Assembly: GCA_964346395.1 (NCBI GenBank)
Contig: CAYFUT010000090.1
Coordinates: 1-9,223 of the forward strand
DNA: 9,223 nucleotides
Reading direction: 5' to 3'
Origin: CAYFUT01 sp964346395
Lineage (GTDB): Bacteria; Bacillota; Halanaerobiia; Halobacteroidales; Halobacteroidaceae
Positions within the stretch are counted from its first letter, which is position 1. Every line of letters begins with the position of its first letter. Of the stretch, positions 1 through 6,339 are shown one piece after another. The notes below the pieces were generated by a model. That model had not been told where the DNA came from, did not search any database, and saw only the letters and a program-made list of their open reading frames with translations. Position numbers and translations under genes: made by a program.

Positions 1-186
1 ATAGAATTTCGTGGGCTTGCTCTGCAGTTGTAAGCACTAGCAATAAGTTGATTCGATATTAGCTTATTGTTAATATGAATTAATGGGTGGAGAACTGCAT
101 ATTCTAATATAAAATAACGCTATAAGTGACTAAAATACATATTTATTTATAGCTTAGTAATCAAATAATAGAAAGGAGATTACATA
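1..186. other. gltX upstream region with one hairpin
   Basis: No gene is supported here. A frame from base 1 gives ten codons and stops at 31-33 (TAA); it could be the end of an upstream gene, but it is too short to identify. A hairpin follows: TAGCAATAAG (38-47) pairs with CTTATTGTTA (63-72), with one G-T wobble and a 15-nt loop. It has no T-run after it, so it is not a standard terminator. The rest is AT-rich leader ending in the gltX ribosome binding site (AAAGGAG near 172-178). I see no convincing -35/-10 pair for gltX, so its promoter may lie upstream of the window. Confidence 0.5.
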
Positions 187-1650
187 ATGAGTGTTCGCGT
201 AAGATTTGCACCTAGTCCAACGGGACAGATACATATTGGAAATATTAGAACTGCTTTATTCAATTATTTATTTGCGCGCCAGAATGAAGGGACTTTTATT
301 TTAAGAATTGAGGATACTGACCAACAGCGGTCTACCAATGAATTTGAGGAAATTATCCACCGCGAGATGGAATGGTTAGGTTTAGAAGCTGATGAGGGCC
401 CTCAAGCAGGGGGAAAAGTTGGCCCTTACCACCAGATGGACCGTTTAGAAACTTATGAAGAGTATGTAGAAGAATTATTAGCCAAAGATTTAGCTTATAA
501 ATGCTATTGTACGCCGGAAGAATTAGAAGAAATGAGAGAAGAACAGAAAGCTCGGGGTGAAGCGCCGGGATATAATAGTAAATGTAGGAATTTAACAGAA
601 GAAGAGCAACAGGAATTAGAAGCTGAGGGGCGGGAGCCGGTCATCCGTTTTAAAGCTCCTGTTGAAGAGCAGGAGATTATAGTTGAGGATTTAATTCACG
701 GGGATGTTTCCTTCAGCAGTGATGAAATTGATGATTTTGTAATTGTCAAATCTGACGGGACTCCGACTTATAATTTTGCGGTGGTAATTGATGATCATTT
801 AATGGAAATTAGTCATGTGATCCGCGGCGAAGATCATTTATCTAATACTCCTAAGCAGTTATTAGTCTATAATGCTTTTGATTGGAAGGCACCTAAGTTT
901 GCCCATTTATCTATGATTTTGGGCTCTGACCGTTCTAAGCTCAGCAAACGAAGTGGAGAAGAGTATGTATATGTTAGTGAATATAGAAAGAAAGGTTACC
1001 TACCGGAGGCATTGTTTAATTTCTTGACGCTATTAGGTTGGGCTCCTAGTGATAATGAGGAAATTTTATCTAAAGAAGAGATTATTGAACGTTTTTCTAT
1101 GGATCGAGTCAATAAAAGTCCGGCTGTGTTTGATGTAGAAAAGCTAGATTGGATGAATGGGGTTTATATTAGAGAGGCTTCGGTGGAAAAAATAGTTGAT
1201 TTAGCTATTCCTTATTTAGAGGAAGAATATGATATTGAGGATAAATCAAGAGAATGGCTGGAATTGCTGGTAGAAACAGTCCGTGAATCGCTGGATTATG
1301 TGGCTCAAGTTACTGAAGAAGCGGAGCTGTTTTTCAGCGAGTTGGCATATGAGGATGAAGTAGAGGCTCGCGAAGAATTTCAGCAAGAACAGGTTGATTT
1401 AGTACTCGAAACTTTAAAGAATAGATTAGAAGCCTTGGATCAATTTGATACGCAGACAGTAAGAGCAGAAATGAATCAAGTTATTAGCGATTTACCGGTA
1501 GGCGGGAGATTGTTCTTCCATCCTGTCCGGATTGCGTTAAGCGGTCAGACTTCCGGACCGGAGTTATATAATCTGGCAGCTTTGTTGGGGCAGGAAGAAA
1601 GCATAAAGCGTTTGGAAAAAGCATTATCAATAGCTAGACAAAGTGAATAA
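187..1650 (+). CDS. gltX: Glutamyl-tRNA synthetase (class I)
   Basis: Cytoplasmic enzyme that attaches glutamate to tRNA-Glu using ATP. The 487-residue length is normal for bacterial GltX. The class I HIGH motif appears as HIGN at residues 16-19 after FAPSPTG, and the second signature is KLSKR at 251-255, the usual GluRS form of KMSKS. CYC (106-108) with Cys133 resembles the GluRS zinc site. RGEDHLSNTPKQ (213-224) is a typical catalytic-domain block; the C-terminal third is the helical anticodon-binding region. The ATG at 187 has an AAAGGAG site about 8 nt upstream. In most Firmicutes this enzyme also charges tRNA-Gln for later amidation by GatCAB; that is family knowledge, not visible here. 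The T-box leader downstream separates gltX from cysE, as in Bacillus. Confidence 0.97.
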   Translation: MSVRVRFAPSPTGQIHIGNIRTALFNYLFARQNEGTFILRIEDTDQQRSTNEFEEIIHREMEWLGLEADEGPQAGGKVGPYHQMDRLETYEEYVEELLAKDLAYKCYCTPEELEEMREEQKARGEAPGYNSKCRNLTEEEQQELEAEGREPVIRFKAPVEEQEIIVEDLIHGDVSFSSDEIDDFVIVKSDGTPTYNFAVVIDDHLMEISHVIRGEDHLSNTPKQLLVYNAFDWKAPKFAHLSMILGSDRSKLSKRSGEEYVYVSEYRKKGYLPEALFNFLTLLGWAPSDNEEILSKEEIIERFSMDRVNKSPAVFDVEKLDWMNGVYIREASVEKIVDLAIPYLEEEYDIEDKSREWLELLVETVRESLDYVAQVTEEAELFFSELAYEDEVEAREEFQQEQVDLVLETLKNRLEALDQFDTQTVRAEMNQVISDLPVGGRLFFHPVRIALSGQTSGPELYNLAALLGQEESIKRLEKALSIARQSE

Positions 1651-1666
1651 GATAATATAATATAAT
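1635..1666 (+). promoter_or_regulatory. Possible promoter of the T-box/cysE/cysS transcript
   Basis: Two overlapping TATAAT hexamers (1656-1661 and 1661-1666) lie just after the gltX stop and about 20-30 nt before the first T-box helix, where a T-box promoter is expected. The best -35 candidate is TAGACA at 1635-1640, but its spacing is 15 or 20 bp to the two -10s, so the assignment is weak. Read-through from gltX is also possible. Confidence 0.35.
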
Positions 1667-1685
1667 AAAAAATGATATGGTTAAT

Positions 1686-1924
1686 AGCTGTGATCGGGAT
1701 TAGTAGATTAGTTATTGCCCGCTGAGAGAAGAAGGATCTCCGGCTGAAAATCCTTCTCGGGCCAACTGATCGAATGCCCCCGGGAGCTGAATGGCTGAAA
1801 TAAGTAGGCTGTTTCGGTTAACCTTCGTTATTAGGTTAGAAAGAGAACTGTTTACGTAGTTAAACAGAGTGGAACCGCGGGCTCCCCCGTCTCTGTGCAA
1901 AGTCAGAGATTGGGGAGCTTTTTT
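1686..1924 (+). ncRNA. T-box riboswitch, cysteine specific (TGC specifier)
   Basis: A leader RNA that binds uncharged tRNA-Cys and then permits transcription into cysE-cysS. Stem I is clear: CGGG (1695-1698) pairs with CCCG (1779-1782); AGTA (1702-1705) faces the specifier loop; GATTAGTT (1706-1713) pairs with AACTGATC (1764-1771); GCCC (1717-1720) pairs with GGGC (1759-1762); AGAAGGAT (1730-1737) pairs with ATCCTTCT (1750-1757). The specifier loop reads GAA-TGC, so the codon is TGC (1775-1777), cysteine. A hairpin CTGTTTA/TAAACAG (1848-1867) leads into the T-box core AGAGTGGAACCGCGGG (1866-1881). The TGGA bulge (1870-1873) complements a UCCA tRNA end, as expected for tRNA-Cys with U73. The antiterminator pairs ACAGAG (1864-1869) with CTCTGT (1891-1896) and CGGG (1878-1881) with CCCG (1886-1889). 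These exclude the terminator. Confidence 0.95.
1881..1924 (+). terminator. T-box intrinsic terminator
   Basis: GCTCCCC (1881-1887) pairs with GGGGAGC (1912-1918), continued by GTCTCTG (1889-1895) with CAGAGAT (1904-1910) across one C-T mismatch. The loop is 1896-1903 and six Ts follow (1919-1924). Its 5' arm is shared with the antiterminator, so uncharged tRNA-Cys should prevent it from forming. Confidence 0.93.
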
Positions 1925-1926
1925 AG

Positions 1927-2030
1927 TTAAGCCTGAGATTAAGGTGGAGTTTGAGCAAATCATCCAGCCCCTGCTTTATAATTTTTTTAGACTCCATTTT
2001 AAGTTTAAACTTACCCTTGGTCTCAAATTT
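1927..2030. repeat. Degenerate period-6 inverted repeat array between T-box and cysE
   Basis: The left arm (1927-1956) reads as five degenerate hexads around TTGAGN (TTAAGC, CTGAGA, TTAAGG, TGGAGT, TTGAGC). The right arm (1989-2030) reads as seven hexads around AAACTY (AGACTC, CATTTT, AAGTTT, AAACTT, ACCCTT, GGTCTC, AAATTT), the opposite orientation of the same theme. The arms could pair imperfectly in the mRNA. A TATAAT at 1977-1982 lies between them without a well-spaced -35. The sequence resembles the array at 4819-4907 and is more decayed. No gene is here; an open frame running from the T-box into cysE is not a credible coding extension. Confidence 0.5.
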
Positions 2031-2048
2031 AAAGTAGGGAGGGAGAAG

Positions 2049-2705
2049 ATGTTTAGTTTACTAAAAGAAATTAAAGATGATGTGCAAATTATCTTTGAAC
2101 GCGACCCGGCGGCTAGTAATGTAATAGAAGTTATTTTAGCTTATTCTGGACTCCATGCTATTATTTTTCATCGACTGGCTCATCCATTGTATAAATTAGG
2201 TTTACGAACCATACCCCGATTAATTTCTCAGTTTAGTCGGCTACTGACGGGGATTGAAATTCATCCGGGTGCGGAAATTGGTTCGGGATTCTTTATTGAC
2301 CACGGAATGGGAGTAGTAATTGGGGAAACAACTAAAATTGGTGATAATGTAACTCTTTATCAGGGAGTTACGCTGGGAGGAACAGGAAAAGAATCGGGGA
2401 AGCGCCACCCCACGATTGGTGATAATGTAATGATTAGTGCGGGAGCAAAAATATTAGGCTCTATTGAAATTGGGGATAATGTTAAAGTAGGAGCGGGAGC
2501 AGTGGTTTTGGATTCGGTGCCGGATGATTGTACGGTAGTAGGGATTCCGGGCCGGGTAGTAGTAGAAGATGGTAAAAAAGTAGGTCGAGAAGCAGGAGTA
2601 GATTTAGAACATGGGAACTTGCCTGATCCTGTACAGCAGATGCTGCTGTGCATGGATGAACGAATAAAAAAGTTAGAGAAAAAGCATAATAACCAGGAGG
2701 AGTGA
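2049..2705 (+). CDS. cysE: Serine O-acetyltransferase
   Basis: Catalyses the first committed step of cysteine synthesis: L-serine plus acetyl-CoA gives O-acetylserine. The start is ATG 2049, preceded by AGGGAGGG (about 2036-2043). An in-frame start at 1869 is rejected because it would translate the T-box terminator. The 218-residue product has an N-terminal helical domain with RDPAA (18-22), then a left-handed beta-helix of hexapeptide repeats from about residue 69 to 160. Catalytic motifs match CysE: Asp84-His85 in FFIDHGMG, His120 in GKRHP, and the acetyl-CoA loop GGTGKESGK (110-118). The C-terminal tail (about 180-218) is charged and probably helical. This is the short Bacillus-type CysE. 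It is controlled by the cysteine T-box. Its last codons overlap the cysS ribosome binding site, which suggests translational coupling. Confidence 0.96.
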   Translation: MFSLLKEIKDDVQIIFERDPAASNVIEVILAYSGLHAIIFHRLAHPLYKLGLRTIPRLISQFSRLLTGIEIHPGAEIGSGFFIDHGMGVVIGETTKIGDNVTLYQGVTLGGTGKESGKRHPTIGDNVMISAGAKILGSIEIGDNVKVGAGAVVLDSVPDDCTVVGIPGRVVVEDGKKVGREAGVDLEHGNLPDPVQQMLLCMDERIKKLEKKHNNQEE

Positions 2706-2712
2706 AGAACTG

Positions 2713-4161
2713 ATGACATTGAAAATGTATAATACTTTGACGGGAGAAAAGGAAGAATTTAAGCCGGTGGCGTCGGGAAAAGTTAAGATGTATTCCTGCG
2801 GGCCAACTGTCTATGATTACTTTCATATTGGCAATGCTCGTGCTTTTGTAGTGCCGGATATTATTAAACGGTATCTGGAGTACCGCGGCTATGAAGTTTA
2901 TCATGTGCTTAATTTTACCGATATTGATGATAAAATGATTAACCGAGCTAATGAAGAAGGAATTAGTACTGAACAACTGGCGGAAAAGTTTATTACGGCT
3001 TATTTTGAAGATACTGATGCTTTAAATATTAAACGGGCTGATATTTATCCGCGGGCTACAGAGCATATTCCGCAGATGATTGAGTTAGTAAAAGATCTGC
3101 TGGAGAAAGATTATGCTTATCAGAGCGGCGGCGATATTTATTATCGAGTAGAGGAGTTTTCTGATTACGGAAAATTATCTAAAAAAGATATTGAAGACCT
3201 GCAGGCGGGTGCCCGGGTAGAAGTGAACCAACAAAAAGAGAATCCGCTGGATTTTACCTTATGGAAAGAAAGCAAACCAGGAGAACCCAGCTGGGATAGT
3301 CCGTGGGGTTCGGGCAGACCGGGCTGGCATGTTGAATGTTCGGTAATGTCAACTGAATATTTAGGCGCTCCCTTTGATATTCATACCGGCGGAATTGATC
3401 TGGTATTTCCTCATCACGAAAATGAGATAGCCCAGAGTGAAGCTTACTGCAGCTGCAACCAGGCAGTGAATTATTGGCTGCATAATGGGTATATCAATAT
3501 TGATGGGGAGAAGATGTCTAAGTCGCTGGGGAATTTCTTTACTACCCGAGAAATTTTAGAGGAGTATGCCCCGGAAGTAGTTAGATTCTTCTTGCTGTCT
3601 AAGCATTACCGCAGTCCGATTAATTTTAGTGATAAGAACCTAGAAGAGTCAGCTAAGGGGCTGGAGCGGTTGCGCAATACGGTAGAGGAACTTGCTTATT
3701 TAGCTGAACAGCCGGTTGAGGCTGGAGAACAGAAGTTTCCGGGTAAGTTAAGGGAGCTAGCTTGGGCGAAGAAAGAGAAGTTTATTGCTGCTATGGATGA
3801 TGACTTTAATACTGCGCTGGCTATTGGCGCCTTACATGAGTTGGCCCGGGAAGTGAACAAAATAATTAATAATGATGATTTTAAGTTAACTAGAAAGCTA
3901 AAAAATGATATAATTAAAACCAAAGAGGTGTTTGCTGAGTTAGGAGAAGAAGTATTGGGAGTGACCTTAACTCCTGAAGTACAGGAAAAGACAGAAAGCA
4001 GTCGGGAAGAAGAGTTAATTGAACTGCTGTTAAATGTTCGAAGTCAAGCCCGGGAAGAAGAAAATTATCAGTTGGCTGATAAAATAAGAGATCAATTGGA
4101 CGAATTAGGAATAGAAGTTACGGATACTCCCCGCGGAGCGAAGTGGAAGGTAAAAAACTAA
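2713..4161 (+). CDS. cysS: Cysteinyl-tRNA synthetase (class I)
   Basis: Charges tRNA-Cys with cysteine in the cytoplasm. The 482 residues carry all hallmarks: zinc ligands Cys29 (SCGPTVYD), Cys209 (GWHVECS) and His234 in HHENE (234-238); the HIGH motif as HIGN at 38-41; TDIDDKMI at 69-76; and KMSKS at 267-271. The C-terminal helical region binds the anticodon stem. The ATG at 2713 lies 7 nt after the cysE stop, and its AGGAGG site (2695-2700) is inside the end of cysE. Pairing cysE with cysS under one tRNA-Cys-sensing leader makes physiological sense: low charged tRNA-Cys raises both cysteine supply and charging capacity. The stop codon is followed within 5 nt by a period-7 repeat element. 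Confidence 0.97.
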   Translation: MTLKMYNTLTGEKEEFKPVASGKVKMYSCGPTVYDYFHIGNARAFVVPDIIKRYLEYRGYEVYHVLNFTDIDDKMINRANEEGISTEQLAEKFITAYFEDTDALNIKRADIYPRATEHIPQMIELVKDLLEKDYAYQSGGDIYYRVEEFSDYGKLSKKDIEDLQAGARVEVNQQKENPLDFTLWKESKPGEPSWDSPWGSGRPGWHVECSVMSTEYLGAPFDIHTGGIDLVFPHHENEIAQSEAYCSCNQAVNYWLHNGYINIDGEKMSKSLGNFFTTREILEEYAPEVVRFFLLSKHYRSPINFSDKNLEESAKGLERLRNTVEELAYLAEQPVEAGEQKFPGKLRELAWAKKEKFIAAMDDDFNTALAIGALHELAREVNKIINNDDFKLTRKLKNDIIKTKEVFAELGEEVLGVTLTPEVQEKTESSREEELIELLLNVRSQAREEENYQLADKIRDQLDELGIEVTDTPRGAKWKVKN

Positions 4162-4189
4162 TAAACAATTAACAATTGACAATGTAAAA

Positions 4190-4218
4190 TTGACAATTAT
4201 AAATTAAAGTTGTATAAT
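4190..4218 (+). promoter_or_regulatory. Consensus sigma-A promoter for mrnC and downstream genes
   Basis: TTGACA (4190-4195) and TATAAT (4213-4218) are both perfect consensus hexamers with the optimal 17-bp spacer. The -35 is part of the period-7 repeat. A second overlapping candidate is TTGACA (4176-4181), 16 bp, TATAAA (4198-4203). Transcription would start near 4225, giving an untranslated leader of roughly 180 nt before mrnC. Confidence 0.75.
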
Positions 4219-4258
4219 CTTTTGTTCTAAGATATTTTAAAGGTATTAATTGTCCTAT

Positions 4259-4288
4259 CCAGGCATAGCCTGGCTATGAAAATCATAG
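4259..4288 (+). other. Two adjacent hairpins with an alternative fold, in the mrnC leader
   Basis: CCAGGC-ATA-GCCTGG (4259-4273) is a perfect 6-bp hairpin. It abuts CTATGA-AAA-TCATAG (4274-4288), another perfect 6-bp hairpin. The sequence also allows a competing hairpin, CATAGCC-T-GGCTATG (4264-4278), which uses bases from both. No T-run follows, so neither is a standard terminator. Confidence 0.6.
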
Positions 4289-4407
4289 AAACCATATCCA
4301 TTGTCAATTCTCCCAATTTTTCACTTTAAGGTATTTTAAAGAGTTTAATTGGTTATTGTCAATTGTCAATTGCAAATTGTCAACTTTTATTAATGGGAGG
4401 CAAACAA

Positions 4408-4812
4408 ATGCTAGAAGAAGTGAATCAGTTTCCGGAGCGGCCGGAATTATTGTCGCCGACGATTATGGCTTATGTTGGAGATAGCTTATTTGAAATGTTC
4501 ATCCGGACTTATCTGTTGGAGCAGAATGTCTGTAAGCCTAATGAATTACATCAGCAAGCGGTAGAACATGTTAATGCAGAAGCTCAGGCAGAGTTATTAG
4601 CTGAGCTAAGACCGGAGCTAACTGACCAGGAGCAGACTATTGTTCGGCGGGGGCGTAATGCCAAGACAAATATTCCCAGCAGTGCTGACCGGTCTACTTA
4701 TCAGTACAGTACTGCCTTTGAAGCGCTGCTTGGGTATCTGTATTTGGCTGAGGAAGAGGAGCGGCTGCAGGAGTTATTTGCTCAAATGAGAGAGTACTAT
4801 ACAACAAGTTGA
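4408..4812 (+). CDS. mrnC: Mini-ribonuclease III
   Basis: Double-strand-specific RNase with the RNase III catalytic domain but no dsRNA-binding domain; in Bacillus it trims the ends of 23S rRNA precursor. The start ATG 4408 follows GGGAGG (4395-4400) at 7 nt. Earlier in-frame starts at 4363 (TTG, inside the repeat array) and 4393 (ATG, overlapping the ribosome binding site) are not preferred. The 134 residues match the family size. Visible motifs are LSPTIMAYVGDSLFE with catalytic Asp25, RRGRNAK (80-86), and TAFEALLGYLYL with Glu105, the second metal ligand. It is probably transcribed from the promoter at 4190-4218, and sits in its usual place after cysS. Confidence 0.94.
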   Translation: MLEEVNQFPERPELLSPTIMAYVGDSLFEMFIRTYLLEQNVCKPNELHQQAVEHVNAEAQAELLAELRPELTDQEQTIVRRGRNAKTNIPSSADRSTYQYSTAFEALLGYLYLAEEEERLQELFAQMREYYTTS

Positions 4813-4818
4813 TAATTA

Positions 4819-4907
4819 GAGGTTGAGGTTAAGGTTAAGTAGTTCATAAATTTAATGTTAGCAGTGATTTACTCAAACTCAAACTCAGCCTCAAACTCAA
4901 GTTCAAC
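4819..4907. repeat. Period-6 inverted repeat array between mrnC and the ThyX-family gene
   Basis: The left arm (4819-4839) is GAGGTT twice, then AAGGTT, then AAG. The right arm (4872-4907) is six in-phase hexads: CTCAAA, CTCAAA, CTCAGC, CTCAAA, CTCAAG, TTCAAC. These are the opposite orientation of a GAGTTT theme, so the arms pair at about five of six positions per hexad, with a spacer of 32 nt. It starts 6 nt after the mrnC stop. A short T-run (4908-4912) follows, but the long, imperfect stem makes a terminator call unsafe. Confidence 0.65.
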
Positions 4908-4937
4908 TTTTTCACGACTAGATGGGGAGGCATCAAG

Positions 4938-6272
4938 TTGCAGATAACTAATTTTGAAGCTACAGAACTTCAGTGGATAGAATCGTGGGTGCAGCGGAAT
5001 AATATTAATTCAGTAGCGGAAGAGAGTTTGCGCGAAGCTCTGCGGACGGTGAATATTTCTTTTATTGCCGAGAATATTACCCGGTTACAGAGTACACTGT
5101 TATGTGAGCTTAAAGATTCTTATGTGCAGCAGAGCCAGCGGTATGTAGATATGAAGGACGATGCTTATTCGCTACCAGAGTTAACTGAAGAAGATAGAAA
5201 TCAGGGCAAGAAGTTAATTGATCAAGCCTTTCAATTATATAATAAAATGTCAGAAGTAAAGAAATCATCTACCAGCGGTCGGCCGCAGGTTGATGATTAT
5301 AAGTACGGAATTCCGATTGAGGATGCCCGCTATATTCTGCCTTTGGCGACGCGAACTAATATTTCAGTAGCTATGACAGGGAATAAGCTGCTTGATTTAT
5401 TTAATTTACTCCATAATCAGCGGTACTGGACTGCCTTTAGTGAATTTAGAACCAAGCTAAAAGCCGCCTTACCGGACTGGCTGGTTGAATTGCTGCCTAC
5501 TAAAAATAATAATCCCGATTCGGAATTAGTGGCTAATTTATATCAAGACCAATTTGCAAAGATAAATTCCGATCAGCGAATGGTTTTATTAACAGCATTT
5601 GATAATCTAGATTTAAAAGTTGGCTTAGGGGCTGCTACTAGCACTTCTGCCCAGCCGCCGAGTGAAAAGTTGGCTGCCTGGCAGCCTGAGGCAGAAGCTA
5701 AAGCCCGGAGTTTAACCAATAAGGTATTAGGTTATGGCCACGGAAGTATTGCTGAGCAGGCCCGGACTACTTTTGGTATGATGTGTAGCTTAGTAACTTA
5801 CCACCAGCAGATAAGGCACCGACTGTCGGAAAATCATAGAGAAGAGCTAACTGATTTGTTGACTGCTCAAGAACGGCCGGTATTAATTCCGCCTACTATC
5901 CAGAAGTCGGATTTTGTTAAAGAGTTTAAGGAATTAACTGAGCAGATTAGAGAGTTTCGGAGGCGATTGTTAGCCGACTATGCTGTTGATAAAGTATTAC
6001 CGTTTTTATTGAACTGTGAACAGATTAAACTTATTATTTCTACTAATGCTCGAATTGATAATCAGATGCTGGCGGAACGGATCTGTCAAAACGCTCAGTG
6101 GGAGATTAGGGAATTATCAGCAACTAAGTTAAGGCAGTTAAGAGAGTTATCAGATATTTTATATGAAGAAGCTCTTCCTCCCTGCATTTATGGGGACTGT
6201 ACTGAAGGGGCTCTTAGTTGTGGGCAACAAAAAGAAATGAGAGATAAATGGAGAATGGAGAATAAAAAATGA
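4938..6272 (+). CDS. Two-part ThyX-family (flavin-dependent thymidylate synthase-like) protein
   Basis: A 444-residue protein built from two ThyX-like segments. ThyX makes dTMP from dUMP using FAD and methylene-tetrahydrofolate, and single-domain enzymes are about 200-250 residues. The first segment (about 35-160) resembles the later part of ThyX: QQSQRYV (64-70), then GIPIEDARYILPLATRTN (124-141). The position of its RHR motif reads CELK. The second (about 245-430) has YGHGSIAEQA (266-275), RHR (293-295), AQWEIREL (386-393) and the PPC...CTEG...SCG tail (414-429). Its continuation after RHR does not keep the S-x-N-E-x-S-x-R-Y pattern, and the usual EH after HGS is EQ. Whether it is catalytic is therefore doubtful. 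TTG 4938 is the start, with GGGGAGG at 4924-4930. A period-7 repeat encodes the last nine or so residues. Confidence 0.8.
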   Translation: MQITNFEATELQWIESWVQRNNINSVAEESLREALRTVNISFIAENITRLQSTLLCELKDSYVQQSQRYVDMKDDAYSLPELTEEDRNQGKKLIDQAFQLYNKMSEVKKSSTSGRPQVDDYKYGIPIEDARYILPLATRTNISVAMTGNKLLDLFNLLHNQRYWTAFSEFRTKLKAALPDWLVELLPTKNNNPDSELVANLYQDQFAKINSDQRMVLLTAFDNLDLKVGLGAATSTSAQPPSEKLAAWQPEAEAKARSLTNKVLGYGHGSIAEQARTTFGMMCSLVTYHQQIRHRLSENHREELTDLLTAQERPVLIPPTIQKSDFVKEFKELTEQIREFRRRLLADYAVDKVLPFLLNCEQIKLIISTNARIDNQMLAERICQNAQWEIRELSATKLRQLRELSDILYEEALPPCIYGDCTEGALSCGQQKEMRDKWRMENKK

Positions 6273-6278
6273 TAAATG
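6244..6278 (+). repeat. Period-7 array across the ThyX-family stop codon
   Basis: Five in-phase heptads: ATAAATG, GAGAATG, GAGAATA, AAAAATG, ATAAATG. The array covers the last nine or so codons and the TGA stop (6270-6272), so the protein's basic tail after the conserved ThyX end is repeat-encoded. No opposite arm is evident before rlmB. Confidence 0.55.
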
Positions 6279-6339
6279 AAATCGGAAGAGATTTGTAGAA
6301 ACAAAGGTTTTAAAAGTTAGTTTTTAAAGGAGGTTAATA

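Larger units (their letters stand above)
4166..4386. repeat. Element with period-7 arrays in inverted orientation
   Basis: The left arm (4166-4200) is five in-phase heptads with consensus CAATTGA. The right arm (about 4353-4386) is about five heptads with consensus TCAATTG, the reverse complement. A further GTCAATT occurs at 4303-4309. Inside lies a direct repeat: 4231-4252 and 4330-4351 match at 18 of 22 positions around TATTTTAAAG. Two adjacent hairpins are at 4259-4288. The element fills almost the whole cysS-mrnC gap. It has no coding potential. It could be a small non-autonomous mobile or palindromic element, or replication-slippage repeats that became regulatory; the sequence alone does not decide. 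Confidence 0.7.

Noticed and set aside
1..33. Ten-codon open frame at the window start as the end of an upstream gene such as ispF or ispD
   Set aside because: It is too short and lacks a recognisable C-terminal motif, so no identity can be supported.
84..100. GGGTGGAGAACTGC-like string recalling a T-box core upstream of gltX
   Set aside because: There is no Stem I, specifier loop or downstream terminator, and it departs from the conserved GTGGNACCGCG.
1869..2048. In-frame N-terminal extension of CysE beginning in the T-box
   Set aside because: It would translate the T-box core, terminator and hexad array. The ATG at 2049 has a strong ribosome binding site and gives the normal CysE N-terminus.
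1712..3923. Minus-strand open frames at 1712-1963, 2360-2719, 2482-2976 and 3696-3923
   Set aside because: All lie antisense to the T-box or to well-identified genes, have low-complexity or unrecognisable products, and lack ribosome binding sites in context.
4363..4407. Longer MrnC starting at TTG 4363 or ATG 4393
   Set aside because: The extension is encoded by the heptad repeat and the ribosome binding site; ATG 4408 has correct spacing from GGGAGG and gives the family length.
4166..4907. Short-period arrays considered as CRISPR or origin iterons
   Set aside because: Units are 6-7 bp, directly joined with no spacers, and there are no cas genes, DnaA boxes or replication genes nearby.
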